DNA of 64,000 bases from Paenibacillus sp. FSL H8-0048 (lineage in GTDB: Bacteria; Bacillota; Bacilli; Paenibacillales; Paenibacillaceae). The stretch lies in contig NZ_JBBODF010000001.1 in NCBI RefSeq assembly GCF_038002825.1, forward strand, positions 5,952,001 through 6,016,000, read 5' to 3'. The first letter of the stretch is position 1; each line of letters begins with the position of its first letter. Shown here one piece after another: positions 8,920 through 17,548 of the stretch. The notes under the pieces are model-generated. The model had not been told where the DNA came from and made no database searches. It worked only from the letters and a program-made list of their open reading frames with translations. The translations under genes were made by a program, and so were the position numbers.

Positions 8920-9585
8920 ATGAGAGGATTTTATTCCAGAAAGATTCATTCCTTGCTCGGCGTTATCCCGCTCGGGGCATTCTTCCTTGAGCACATGCTG
9001 ACGAACTTCGCAGCAGTAGAGGGTGGCGCTTCTGGTTTCACAGACAGTGTGCTGTGGCTGAACAGCCTGCCGCTGGTCTTCTTCCTGGAATTGTTCGGCA
9101 TCTGGCTGCCGCTGCTGTACCACGGAGTATACGGCCTGTACATCGCGTACCAGTCGAAGCCGAACCTGAACCGCTACAATCTTGAGCGCAACTGGCGTTA
9201 TACGCTGCAGCGGATCAGCGGAGTCGTCACCTTCATCTTCATTGTCTGGCATCTGTGGGACACCCGCGTCCAGGTTGCGCTCGGCAAGGTGGAGCATGAT
9301 CAGCTTGGCGGAGTGATGCATAACATTGTGACCCAGCCGCTGCTGATGACTCTCTATATTGTCGGAATCGTGGCTGCCTGCTTCCATTTCTCCAACGGTC
9401 TATGGTCGTTCCTGATCAGCTGGGGAATCACGGTGGGTCCGCGTTCGCAGAGAGTATCGTCCGTACTTTGCCTCGGTATTTTTGTTATCGTTACCTTCAT
9501 GTTCGTCCTGTCGCTGGTTACCTTCCGTAACGATGAATTCCAAACTGCCGCTACGGCGATGCAGTCAGTGCGCAGTTTCATTTAA
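8920..9585 (+). CDS. sdhC: Succinate dehydrogenase cytochrome b558 subunit
   Basis: The membrane anchor that carries haem b and passes electrons from SdhB to menaquinone. It has 221 residues and five predicted helices. Four histidines stand where the Bacillus di-haem SdhC has its ligands: H25 (FLEHMLTNF), H68 (LLYHGVYGLY), H111 (VWHLWDTR) and H156 (AACFHFSNGLW). The ATG at 8920 is chosen because AAAGGGGAC precedes it; an upstream in-frame ATG at 8863 would add 19 residues without a ribosome site. It is the first gene of sdhCAB. Confidence 0.95.
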   Translation: MRGFYSRKIHSLLGVIPLGAFFLEHMLTNFAAVEGGASGFTDSVLWLNSLPLVFFLELFGIWLPLLYHGVYGLYIAYQSKPNLNRYNLERNWRYTLQRISGVVTFIFIVWHLWDTRVQVALGKVEHDQLGGVMHNIVTQPLLMTLYIVGIVAACFHFSNGLWSFLISWGITVGPRSQRVSSVLCLGIFVIVTFMFVLSLVTFRNDEFQTAATAMQSVRSFI

Positions 9586-9634
9586 GGATATAAAGGTGAG
9601 TGGAAGCGGTTAACTTATGCTGCGGACACGCTCA

Positions 9635-9737
9635 CAAAACTTAAGCCTATGCTTCCGAGGCAAGTTTTGCTGCACAGCTATCTCGAAGAAGCGGATCTTC
9701 CGCAAAACTAAAGCGTATGCTTCCGAAGCGAGTTTTG
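9635..9737 (+). repeat. Twin 35-nt inverted-repeat elements between sdhC and sdhA
   Basis: Two related 35-nt elements (9635-9669 and 9703-9737) each begin CAAAACT and end AGTTTTG, forming outer stems of 7-8 bp, with an inner AAGC..GCTT. The flanking string ACGCTCACAAAACTT occurs before the first element and again at about 9761. They could form hairpins in the sdh transcript. Confidence 0.8.
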
Positions 9738-9792
9738 TACGATGAGGAGTCAGGAAGCAAACGCTCACAAAACTTTTAGGAGGGGAACAATC

Positions 9793-11535
9793 ATGGCATC
9801 AGCCGATATCATCATCGTGGGCGGCGGTCTGGCCGGCCTGATGGCTACCATTAAGGCCGCTGAATCCGGCGCGCATGTACATCTATTCTCACTGGTCCCT
9901 GTCAAAAGATCACATTCCGTCTGCGCGCAGGGCGGCATCAACGGCGCCGTCAATACCAAGGGCGAGGGCGACTCGCCTTGGGAGCATTTCGATGATACTG
10001 TCTATGGCGGCGACTTCCTGGCCAACCAGCCTCCGGTGAAAGCCATGTGCGAAGCGGCACCGGGCATTATTCACCTGATGGACCGGATGGGCGTAATGTT
10101 CAACCGTACCCCTGAGGGGCTGCTCGACTTCCGCCGGTTCGGCGGAACCAAACGCCACCGCACAGCCTTCGCAGGTGCGACTACCGGCCAGCAGCTGCTC
10201 TATGCGCTGGATGAGCAGGTGCGCCGCTGGGAAGCGGAAGGCCTGGTTACTAAGAGCGAGAACTGGGAATTCCTCTCGGTGATTCTGGATGACGAACGGG
10301 TCTGCCGCGGCATCAGCGCCCAGAATCTCAAGACGATGGAGATTCAGACCTTCCCGGCGGACGCGGTCATTCTGGCCAGCGGCGGTCCGGGGATTATTTT
10401 CGGCAAAACGACGAATTCGGTCATCAACACAGGAACCGCCGCAAGCGCCGTGTACCAACAGGGTGTGCATTATGCGAACGGGGAATTCATTCAGATTCAC
10501 CCGACGGCCATTCCCGGCGATGACAAGCTGCGGCTGATGTCGGAATCGGCTCGCGGTGAAGGCGGACGGATCTGGACCTATAAGGACGGTAAGCCGTGGT
10601 ACTTCCTCGAAGAGAAATATCCTTCTTACGGTAACCTGGTGCCGCGCGATATTGCTACCCGTGAAATTTTCAATGTGTGTGTGGATCAGGGGCTGGGTAT
10701 TAACGGCGAGAACATGGTCTACCTGGATCTGTCGCATAAGGACCCGAAGGAGCTTGACGTCAAGCTGGGCGGGATTATTGAGATTTACGAGAAGTTCATG
10801 GGAGATGATCCCCGCAAAATTCCGATGAAAATCTTCCCGGCTGTGCATTATTCAATGGGCGGCATGTGGGTCGACTATAATCAAATGACGAATATTCCCG
10901 GCTTGTTCGCAGCAGGGGAATGTGAATATCAATACCACGGGGCCAACCGTCTGGGTGCGAATTCCCTGGTCTCTGCCATTTATGGCGGGATGGTCTCCGG
11001 TCCGAAGGCTGTGGAATACATCAAGGGTCTTAAGAAATCAGTGCAGGATATCTCCTCCACGGTGTTCGACAGCTTCCACAAGACGCAAGAAGATAAATAT
11101 GAGTCGCTGCTCGGGATGACTGGCACAGAGAATGCTTACGTGATCCATAAGGAGCTTGGCGAGTGGATGACGGCGAACATGACCGTGGTGCGTGAGAATA
11201 AGAAGCTGGAAGCCACCATCGGCAAAATCAAAGAGCTGAAGGAGCGCTACAAGAACATTAGCATGAGCGACACCTCGCGCTGGAGCAACCAGGGGGTAGC
11301 GTTCACCCGCCAGCTGTGGAACATGCTGGAGCTGTCGGAGGCGATGACGCTTGGAGCGCTGCTGCGCAATGAGAGCCGGGGCGCCCACTACAAGCCGGAA
11401 TTCCCGACGCGTAATGATGAGGAATTCCTCAAGACAACCAAAGCCGCCTGGACAGCAGACGGCCCGCAGATCTCATACGAGGAAGTCGATGTCTCGCTGA
11501 TTCCTCCGCGCGTGCGGGATTACTCGAAGGACTGA
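9793..11535 (+). CDS. sdhA: Succinate dehydrogenase flavoprotein subunit
   Basis: The catalytic subunit, which oxidises succinate to fumarate in the citric acid cycle on the cytoplasmic side of the membrane. It has 580 residues. The N-terminal FAD-binding motif is IIIVGGGLAGL. The histidine that carries covalent FAD is H41 in KRSHSVCAQGG. The active-site region HPTAIPG and the motif HGANRLGANSL are present. ATG 9793 has TAGGAGGGG upstream and gives the expected N-terminus, so earlier in-frame starts are rejected. It lies between sdhC and sdhB. Confidence 0.96.
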   Translation: MASADIIIVGGGLAGLMATIKAAESGAHVHLFSLVPVKRSHSVCAQGGINGAVNTKGEGDSPWEHFDDTVYGGDFLANQPPVKAMCEAAPGIIHLMDRMGVMFNRTPEGLLDFRRFGGTKRHRTAFAGATTGQQLLYALDEQVRRWEAEGLVTKSENWEFLSVILDDERVCRGISAQNLKTMEIQTFPADAVILASGGPGIIFGKTTNSVINTGTAASAVYQQGVHYANGEFIQIHPTAIPGDDKLRLMSESARGEGGRIWTYKDGKPWYFLEEKYPSYGNLVPRDIATREIFNVCVDQGLGINGENMVYLDLSHKDPKELDVKLGGIIEIYEKFMGDDPRKIPMKIFPAVHYSMGGMWVDYNQMTNIPGLFAAGECEYQYHGANRLGANSLVSAIYGGMVSGPKAVEYIKGLKKSVQDISSTVFDSFHKTQEDKYESLLGMTGTENAYVIHKELGEWMTANMTVVRENKKLEATIGKIKELKERYKNISMSDTSRWSNQGVAFTRQLWNMLELSEAMTLGALLRNESRGAHYKPEFPTRNDEEFLKTTKAAWTADGPQISYEEVDVSLIPPRVRDYSKD

Positions 11536-11573
11536 CCGGTTAGACCAACCAAACTTTCTAGGAGGTAACTGAC

Positions 11574-12338
11574 ATGGCGGAAACAGCAGCAGCTCCCAAA
11601 AATGTGAAATTTATTATTACCCGCCAGGATGAACCGGAGACCAGCCCCTATACGGAGGAGTTCGAGCTTGCCTATCGTCCGGGGATGAACGTAATCAGTG
11701 CGCTGATGGAGATTCAGCGGAATCCGGTGAATGCGAAAGGCGATAATACGGTTCCTGTATGCTGGGAATCCAACTGTCTGGAAGAGGTCTGCGGCGCCTG
11801 CTCCATGGTCATCAACGGCAAGCCCCGTCAGGCCTGCGCAGCGCTGATTGACAATCTGGAGCAGCCGGTGCGCATTGAGCCGATGAAGACCTTCCCGGTC
11901 GTGCGCGACCTGGTGATTGACCGCAGCCGGATGTTCAATGCCCTGAAGCGTGTGAAGGCCTGGATTCCGATTGACGGCACGTATGATCTCGGTCCGGGAC
12001 CGCGTATGCCGGAGAAGAAGCGCCAGTGGGCCTATGAACTGTCCAAATGCATGACCTGCGGCGTCTGCCTGGAGGCTTGCCCGAATGTCAACGAGAAGAC
12101 CAACTTCATCGGGCCGGCAGCCATCTCGCAGGTGCGCCTGTTCAACGCTCACCCGACAGGTGAGATGAACGCTGAAGAACGCCTGGATGCGGTCATGGGA
12201 GACGGCGGCATCGACGGCTGCGGCAACTCGCAGAACTGTGTGCGGGCCTGCCCGAAGGGCATTCCGCTCACAACCTCCATTGCCGAGATTAACAAGCAGA
12301 CAACGAAGCATATGTTCAAGCGCTGGCTGGGTGTCTGA
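11574..12338 (+). CDS. sdhB: Succinate dehydrogenase iron-sulfur subunit
   Basis: The electron-transfer subunit of 254 residues. The 2Fe-2S ligands C68, C73, C76 and C88 lie in ESNCLEEVCGACSMV and KPRQAC. Two further clusters are bound by CMTCGVCLEACPN and CGNSQNCVRACPKG. The ribosome site TAGGAGGTAA precedes the ATG. It is the last gene of sdhCAB, 38 bp after sdhA, and works with SdhA and SdhC as respiratory complex II. Confidence 0.96.
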   Translation: MAETAAAPKNVKFIITRQDEPETSPYTEEFELAYRPGMNVISALMEIQRNPVNAKGDNTVPVCWESNCLEEVCGACSMVINGKPRQACAALIDNLEQPVRIEPMKTFPVVRDLVIDRSRMFNALKRVKAWIPIDGTYDLGPGPRMPEKKRQWAYELSKCMTCGVCLEACPNVNEKTNFIGPAAISQVRLFNAHPTGEMNAEERLDAVMGDGGIDGCGNSQNCVRACPKGIPLTTSIAEINKQTTKHMFKRWLGV

Positions 12339-12376
12339 CCTTTTTTCAGACCATTCGTTTATAAGCAGAATCGTAG

Positions 12377-12413
12377 CAGGCCATTCAGGTGTCATTCCTG
12401 GGTGGCCTGTTTG
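12377..12413 (+). terminator. Possible terminator after sdhB
   Basis: The stem CAGGCCA/TGGCCTG, with an inner CAGG/CCTG, is followed by TTTGG. The weak U tract leaves termination uncertain. From here to 12574 I see no gene; a TATAAT at 12557 may be the -10 box of the next gene. Confidence 0.45.
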
Positions 12414-12574
12414 GCTGCACCGGACATAGTGACAGGTACGGATGTTTCTGGCCGGCTGGAAAAAGGGTACATGTATAGACAGCCTGTAATGAAGAGCCTG
12501 AAGCTGCATAGAATAGCCATACGTCTGCAGGTTCCGATAAATATAGGTCAATATGTTATAATCTACATAGCCAA

Positions 12575-12672
12575 GTGGAAACGGCTTTGCCGTCCTTATT
12601 AAAGGACGGTATCGTTTCAGCGAGAAATAGAAGGATAATTTATAGCGTAAAACCTATAAATTCTTATATTTT
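12575..12672 (+). repeat. Dispersed ~97-bp element, copy A
   Basis: This matches the reverse complement of 40229-40325 over its whole length. It carries ACGGC-TTT-GCCGT and CCGTCCTT-ATTA-AAGGACGG, two hairpins that share CCGT and therefore exclude each other. Then come CAGCGAGAAATAGAA and TATAGCGTAAAAC. Copy A lies directly upstream of the DUF3891 gene. Confidence 0.85.
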
Positions 12673-12714
12673 GAAGATAACCGCCAGGGTAGCGGATAAC
12701 GGGGAGGAATGACT

Positions 12715-13548
12715 GTGATTTGCCGTGAACAGGATGGAACGCTTGTAATGACGAAGCAGCATGAGCACGGGCTGCTGGCCGGAGAATTTGCGAAGTGGTT
12801 CAAGGAAGAGCATACGCCTGCGGAAGGCCGCCGGGCTGAGGTACTGTGGGCAGTAAGCAACCATGACCGGGGCTGGATTGATCTGGATGAGACACCGTTC
12901 TGGAATGATGCGGAGGGGCAGCCGTACAGCTTCCTCGATTTCCCCGTTGTGCCTAAGCTGACCTTTTATAGACGGGGCATCGATGAGATTGAAGCGCAGA
13001 CGCCATACGGGGCGCTGCTGTGCAGCTCGCATTTTGAACGGTTGATTGAGGTGTCGGGGGAGGAATGCCCGGAGCTGACACAATATCTGGAGGGTGAAGC
13101 GGACCGCCGGGCCCGTATCCACCGGGCGCTGGAGCAGAGCCAGCCGCTTGAAGAAGGCGAGCTGTATTATGACGCCAGACTGCTGCAATTCTGCGATGAT
13201 CTGTCGCTGTTCCTGGCGCTGAGCAAGCCGGGCAGCGCCGAATCCGAGAAGCATCCCTGGTTCGTAGACGGCTTCTCCGGCAGTGAGGAGTTCAGCTTCA
13301 CCTCTGGCCGTGCCATTGAGGCGGAGTGGCAGGACAGCTCTACGCTGACTCTGACTCCGTTCCCGTTCACGCAGGAGGTTGAAGTTAGCTTCAAGCAGCG
13401 GCGGGTCAGCCGGGCAGACATTATGGATAGGGGAATTGCCCGCGCCTACCGCGAGGCTCCTGAGGAAGAATGCCGGATCAGAGTCATAAGCGGACCGGAG
13501 GAAGACACAGCGGTGAAGTCAGGGAGCAGCCAGCGTGCGGACAGGTAA
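12715..13548 (+). CDS. DUF3891 family protein
   Basis: A soluble protein of about 277 residues of the DUF3891 type; the molecular function of the family is unknown to me. Typical blocks are KQHEHGLLAGEFAKWF near the start, then VLWAVSNHDRGW and FYRRGIDEIEAQTPYGALLCSSHF. The conserved His and His-Asp pairs recall metal-binding HD-like folds, but this is only a resemblance. GTG 12715 sits 7 bases after GGGGAGG; the ATG at 12709 is too close to it and is less likely. It is preceded by copy A of the dispersed element and followed by a phosphoesterase gene. Confidence 0.75.
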   Translation: MICREQDGTLVMTKQHEHGLLAGEFAKWFKEEHTPAEGRRAEVLWAVSNHDRGWIDLDETPFWNDAEGQPYSFLDFPVVPKLTFYRRGIDEIEAQTPYGALLCSSHFERLIEVSGEECPELTQYLEGEADRRARIHRALEQSQPLEEGELYYDARLLQFCDDLSLFLALSKPGSAESEKHPWFVDGFSGSEEFSFTSGRAIEAEWQDSSTLTLTPFPFTQEVEVSFKQRRVSRADIMDRGIARAYREAPEEECRIRVISGPEEDTAVKSGSSQRADR

Positions 13549-13614
13549 CGGGACGATATACAATCCTCAGCGGATTTACGGAATAGATTAGAGTACAGAA
13601 AGGAGATACTCCCT

Positions 13615-14550
13615 ATGAGCAAAAATCCGTTCGGGGGCTCTCCCGAACGTACAGTTTCTGCGGCTGCGGATGGCGCGGGAACAGGCCCCCCGAAGCCGGA
13701 AGGCCGGAGCAGCCGTAAGATGACCCGCCGCCAGTTTCTGGCCCGGGGAGCAGGCGCGGTAGTCGGCGCAGGCCTCCTCGCCGGCGGCTATGCCTGGCAG
13801 GGAGAGCCGAACTGGTTAGAGGTGACCCGCCGGGAGCTGCCGCTTGCGGAGCTGCCGTCCGCGTTCGCCGGGACCCGGCTGGTCCATTTCAGCGATGTGC
13901 ATCTGGGCTTCAACAAGGATGCGAAGGATCTGGCCCGGCTGACAAAGCACATCAAGGAAGAGCAGCCGGATCTGATCTGCTTCACAGGGGATATCGTAGA
14001 CAGCTATGCCGAAGATCTGACCGACTCGGTCCCCCTGCTGGCAGAGCTGCAGGCTCCGCTTGGGAAGTATGCCATCCTCGGGAATCATGATTACAAGAAT
14101 ACGGAGCTGCTGACCCGTCTGCTGACGGAGGCCGGATTCCGCGTCCTGCGTAACGAGTCATATTTGATCAAGCAAGGCGGAGCAACAATTGCTGTAGCAG
14201 GACTGGACGATATGCTGCACGGCAAGCCGGACCCGGAGGCAGCTGTCAGGGATATTCCAGACGGCATCTTCACGGTGCTGCTGATGCATGAACCGGATTA
14301 CGCCGAGGTGGCGGAAGCCTATCCTTTTCACCTTCAGCTCTCAGGTCACAGTCATGGCGGTCAGATTCGTCTGCCGCTGGTCGGAGCGCCGTTCACGCCT
14401 TACGGATCTAAGAAATACATAGACGGCTTGTATTATACAGAGAATAAGGCGATGCCGGTGTATGTGAACAGGGGCTTCGGCGAGACCATGATGCCGCTGC
14501 GCTTCTTATGCCGCCCGGAGCTTACCGTGCTGACTCTGCGCCGGGGATAG
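13615..14550 (+). CDS. Metallophosphoesterase with Tat signal, YkuE-like
   Basis: A 311-residue calcineurin-like phosphoesterase. A disordered N-terminus leads to a twin-arginine signal (MTRRQFLARG, R38-R39) and a hydrophobic stretch (AGAVVGAGLLAGGYA), so export of the folded enzyme by Tat is expected. Metal-binding motifs occur in order: FSDVHLG, TGDIVD, LGNHDY and SGHSHGGQ. B. subtilis YkuE is a Tat-exported wall-associated member, and a similar site of action is likely. The substrate is unknown. AAAGGAG precedes the ATG. Confidence 0.88.
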   Translation: MSKNPFGGSPERTVSAAADGAGTGPPKPEGRSSRKMTRRQFLARGAGAVVGAGLLAGGYAWQGEPNWLEVTRRELPLAELPSAFAGTRLVHFSDVHLGFNKDAKDLARLTKHIKEEQPDLICFTGDIVDSYAEDLTDSVPLLAELQAPLGKYAILGNHDYKNTELLTRLLTEAGFRVLRNESYLIKQGGATIAVAGLDDMLHGKPDPEAAVRDIPDGIFTVLLMHEPDYAEVAEAYPFHLQLSGHSHGGQIRLPLVGAPFTPYGSKKYIDGLYYTENKAMPVYVNRGFGETMMPLRFLCRPELTVLTLRRG

Positions 14551-14602
14551 CCGGACTGCAAGAGAGGGGCGCCATAAGCGGGAGAAGAAGAGGGAGAAGT
14601 TC

Positions 14603-15145
14603 ATGAGCACTTATGAGATGATCATGGGGATGTCGCTGCAAGGGTCCAGGGTGGAACTGAAGAATATGGCGTCCGGCGACGGAGCGCTGCTGAAGTCGCT
14701 GCTCTCCCACCCGGAGGTACAGCCGCATATTCAGCTGCGTCATGCATCGACTTCCCGGCAGGGCGTGCTGGATAAGCTGGTGACCCGGATGCTGCATGGC
14801 TATGATCCCGGCTCACTGCATGCAGGTATCTATATCCTGGGACAGCCGGAGCTGATCGGATCAGTCTCCCTTCAGAACTGGAACCGGCAGGAAGGCCATG
14901 CCGTGCTGGGCTATATGCTGAATCCGTCATGGTGGGGCCGCGGATATGCGACTGAGGCACTGGGATTGCTGCTGGCCTACGGCTTCAGGGAACTTGGACT
15001 GAAGAGGGTCGAGGGGCGCTGCCGGGGGGACAATTACCGGTCCGCCCAGGTCATGCTGAGGAACGGCCTGACGCTGGAGCGGACCCTGCCGATGGCGGAC
15101 GGCTCGGGCGATGTAATGAAAGTCTTCACATTGTCATACAAATGA
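14603..15145 (+). CDS. GNAT-family N-acetyltransferase
   Basis: A 180-residue acetyltransferase of the RimJ/RimL type. The acetyl-CoA-binding core is seen as VLGYMLNPSWWGRGYATEAL, followed by GLKRVEGRCRGDNYRSAQVM and LRNGLTLE. Such enzymes acetylate amines of proteins or small molecules; the substrate is unknown. GGGAGAAG precedes the ATG, and a strong terminator follows about 80 bp after the stop. Confidence 0.85.
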   Translation: MSTYEMIMGMSLQGSRVELKNMASGDGALLKSLLSHPEVQPHIQLRHASTSRQGVLDKLVTRMLHGYDPGSLHAGIYILGQPELIGSVSLQNWNRQEGHAVLGYMLNPSWWGRGYATEALGLLLAYGFRELGLKRVEGRCRGDNYRSAQVMLRNGLTLERTLPMADGSGDVMKVFTLSYK

Positions 15146-15224
15146 AATAATGCCGTTATCAAATTCTAACAGTCAGCGGTTAAACTAAGTACATGACCCC
15201 CTTTTGAAAATATAACTGCTGCTG

Positions 15225-15253
15225 GGACCCGATGATTCGGGTCCATTTTTTTT
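15225..15253 (+). terminator. Rho-independent terminator after the acetyltransferase gene
   Basis: GGGACCCGA-TGAT-TCGGGTCC followed by A and eight T's. Confidence 0.9.
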
Positions 15254-15289
15254 GGGCTTGTGTGGGTATGGGCTCCTGATGGGCTTCCC

Positions 15290-15622
15290 AATGAGAGGGA
15301 TAGATCCCTTTGAATTGGCCCGGAAGTGGGCCGGATGGGGAAATGAGAGGGATAAATCCCTTTGAATCGGCCCGGAAGTGGGCTGGACGGGGAAATGAGA
15401 GGGATAAATCCCTTTGAATTGGCCCGAAAGTGGGCCGGATGGGGAAATGAAAGGGATAAATCCCTTTGGATTGGCCGGAAGTGGGCTGTACGGGGAAATG
15501 AGAGGGATAAATCCCTTTGAATTGGCCCGGAAGTCGGCTGGGCGAGCGAATGAGGAGCATTAGTGCCCCTGAATTCGTAGATAGTCGGCTAAATAGCCAA
15601 TTGAGGAGCATTAGTGCGGTAG
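15290..15622 (+). repeat. Palindromic 51-52-bp tandem repeat array 2
   Basis: Five good units (palindromes near 15294, 15346, 15397, 15449 and 15500) of the form AGAGGGATAAATCCCTTT with the linker GAATTGGCCCGGAAGTGGGC. Two diverged units follow (GAGGAGCATTAGTGCCCCT near 15552 and GAGGAGCATTAGTGC near 15603). One unit is AAAGGGATAAATCCCTTT, so both arms changed together. The array lies between a terminator and the nitroreductase gene. Confidence 0.92.
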
Positions 15623-15720
15623 CAAACATTGTGGGCTGGCAGTCTCCAAGGGGATTGGGCTATGATAGTGTACATGATACAGTGGATATGACAAGTATAG
15701 ATGGGGGAGGAAATGAACCT

Positions 15721-16470
15721 TTGAATGATGTGATTAGATTACTTATGAACCACCGTTCGTTCCGGAACTACAGCGGGCAGGAGGTGGAGCCTTGGAAGCT
15801 GAAGACGATTATTGAGGCAGCCCAGGCGGCACCCTCTTGGGTGAACGGCCAACAGGTATCGATGATTGCGGTACGCAGCGAGGAACGCAGGCAGCAGCTG
15901 TCGGCGCTGAGCGGCAACCAGAAGCATGTGGCGGAAGCGCCGGTATTTCTGGTGTTCTGCATGGACTTTTACCGGGCGAAGCTTGCAGCGGAGCTGGAAG
16001 GCCAGCCGTTCGAAACGGCTGCGGATGTAGACGCGTTGCTCGTTGGGGCTACGGATGTCGGCATTGCGTTAGCGAACACAGTGGCTGCCGCCGAGTCACT
16101 GGGACTGGGCATTATCCCGATTGGGGGCGTGCGCCGCAATACGGCTGGGGTGATCGAACTTTTGCAGCTGCCAGAGTATGTATTCCCGGTGGTCGGACTC
16201 TGCATCGGCTATCCGGCGGGAGAACAGCCGAAGAGTTCACGCCTGCCTATAGCGGCGGTATATCATGAAGAAGTCTATAACCCGGATCAGCAACACCTGA
16301 TCGAAGAATACAATGAGACCCACCGGGAGCTGCTCAAGTCCCAAGGAATGACGGAGCGGAGCTGGACCAGCATAATTGCCCGCTTCTACGCGCTGAATCC
16401 GCAGTATGGGGACTCGCAGCGTACGCTGAAGCAGCAGGGCTTCACCTGTGAGAATCTAAATAAGGAGTAA
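15721..16470 (+). CDS. NADPH-dependent nitroreductase, NfsA-like
   Basis: An FMN-dependent oxidoreductase of the NfsA/FrxA nitroreductase type, which reduces nitro or quinone compounds with NADPH. The FMN-binding start LLMNHRSFRNYSGQEVE, the motif APSWVNGQQ and the glycine-rich ESLGLGIIPIGGVRRN are visible. The frame extends upstream into the repeat array. GGGGGAGG at 15703-15710 points to TTG 15721 as start, giving 249 residues, the family's usual size; ATG 15688 is the alternative. The enzyme is cytoplasmic. Confidence 0.85.
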   Translation: MNDVIRLLMNHRSFRNYSGQEVEPWKLKTIIEAAQAAPSWVNGQQVSMIAVRSEERRQQLSALSGNQKHVAEAPVFLVFCMDFYRAKLAAELEGQPFETAADVDALLVGATDVGIALANTVAAAESLGLGIIPIGGVRRNTAGVIELLQLPEYVFPVVGLCIGYPAGEQPKSSRLPIAAVYHEEVYNPDQQHLIEEYNETHRELLKSQGMTERSWTSIIARFYALNPQYGDSQRTLKQQGFTCENLNKE

Positions 16471-16625
16471 CTAGTTAAGGGCCGGAGGATTGCAGATTCA
16501 ACCGGGACCTGCGACTCGGTTCGTGAGCAGGTGGCTGTTAGATGCTAGGAGTGAAGAGTTGGAAGGTAGCAGCTAATAGTTTGTAGTCTGTCCGATGCTC
16601 TAATAGTATCGCCTTAGCCTAATAG

Positions 16626-16674
16626 AAACCCCGCTTTGCAAGTCTGATGCAGACTTTGGCAAGGCGGGGTTTTT
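16626..16674. terminator. Bidirectional terminator
   Basis: The stem AACCCCGC..GCGGGGTT with inner AGTCT/AGACT has a T run on the plus strand and A's at its left edge. It lies between the convergent nitroreductase and PHP genes. The stretch 16471-16625 shows no gene. Confidence 0.85.
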
Positions 16675-16694
16675 GAAATGAAGTATGCGGTTCC

Positions 16695-17504
16695 CTACAG
16701 TGCGACCTTAACCTTCTCGCGCCGCTTGTAATAGACCCAGTACTCGAAGCCAATCTCCTTCAGCCGTGCAGCTACCTGATTGCGCTGGTCGGCAACACGG
16801 GCAGGGAGATGGGCATCGGAGCCGAAGCTGACCTCCACGCCGAAGTGCAGGGCCCGTTCCAGAATCTCATCGGAAGGGTACCAGCCGCCGCACAGCTTGG
16901 TGCCGCCGGAGGTGTTGATCTCGATGGCCGGACCGCATTCGCCGATCACGCGCAAGGCTTCGTCAATCTCCTTGGGAGCAGCGATCCCGGAGAAGGGCGG
17001 ATAATTGCCTTTCATGGCATCGATATGGCCGAGAATCTGGAAGATGCCGCTGCGTGCGGATTCGGCAATCAGCCGGTAGTACTCGGCCTTGGAGGCAAGC
17101 ATCTGCCCGGGGTCCAGTCCCTTCCAGCGGCCCTGGTTGAAGATACTGACCTCTTCAACATGATGTACGGAGCCGATTACATAATCGAACGGGTATGCGG
17201 CGTAGGTCTTGCGGTACAGCTCCGCATGCTCCGGGAAGAAGTCGGATTCCATGCCGAGCAGGACATCGATGCGGCCTTCGTATTCTTTTTGCAGCGATAA
17301 CACTTCCTCCACATAATGGACCAGTTCTGACTTGGCCATGGCAATGCGCGGAAAAGCCTGCTCGGACGGGCTTCCGAAGTAAGGCGAATGATCGGAAATC
17401 CCGATAACATCCAGCCCCGCCGCGATTCCGGCTTCAATATAGTCCCGGATCGTGCCGTCAGCATGGCCGCAGCGGAAATGATGGGTATGCAGGTCGAACT
17501 TCAT
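16695..17504 (-). CDS. PHP-domain histidinol-phosphatase-like phosphoesterase
   Basis: A 269-residue PHP-family enzyme resembling the HisJ/HisK histidinol phosphatases, which release phosphate from L-histidinol phosphate in histidine synthesis. Metal-binding motifs in order are DLHTHHFRCGHADG, GISDHSPYF, GMESDFFPE, GSVHHVEE, LGHIDAMKG and FGSDAHLP. No other his genes are visible nearby, so the exact substrate is less certain than the fold. AAGGAG lies 10 bases before the ATG. Confidence 0.85.
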   Translation of the reverse strand: MKFDLHTHHFRCGHADGTIRDYIEAGIAAGLDVIGISDHSPYFGSPSEQAFPRIAMAKSELVHYVEEVLSLQKEYEGRIDVLLGMESDFFPEHAELYRKTYAAYPFDYVIGSVHHVEEVSIFNQGRWKGLDPGQMLASKAEYYRLIAESARSGIFQILGHIDAMKGNYPPFSGIAAPKEIDEALRVIGECGPAIEINTSGGTKLCGGWYPSDEILERALHFGVEVSFGSDAHLPARVADQRNQVAARLKEIGFEYWVYYKRREKVKVAL

Positions 17505-17548
17505 AATGGAACATCTCCTTAGGCTAATATGGCAAAATAGGGTGCAGG

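Noticed and set aside
15290-15622. CRISPR array
   Set aside because: The linker between palindromes is itself conserved, so there are no unique spacers. Unit size and absence of cas genes also argue against it.
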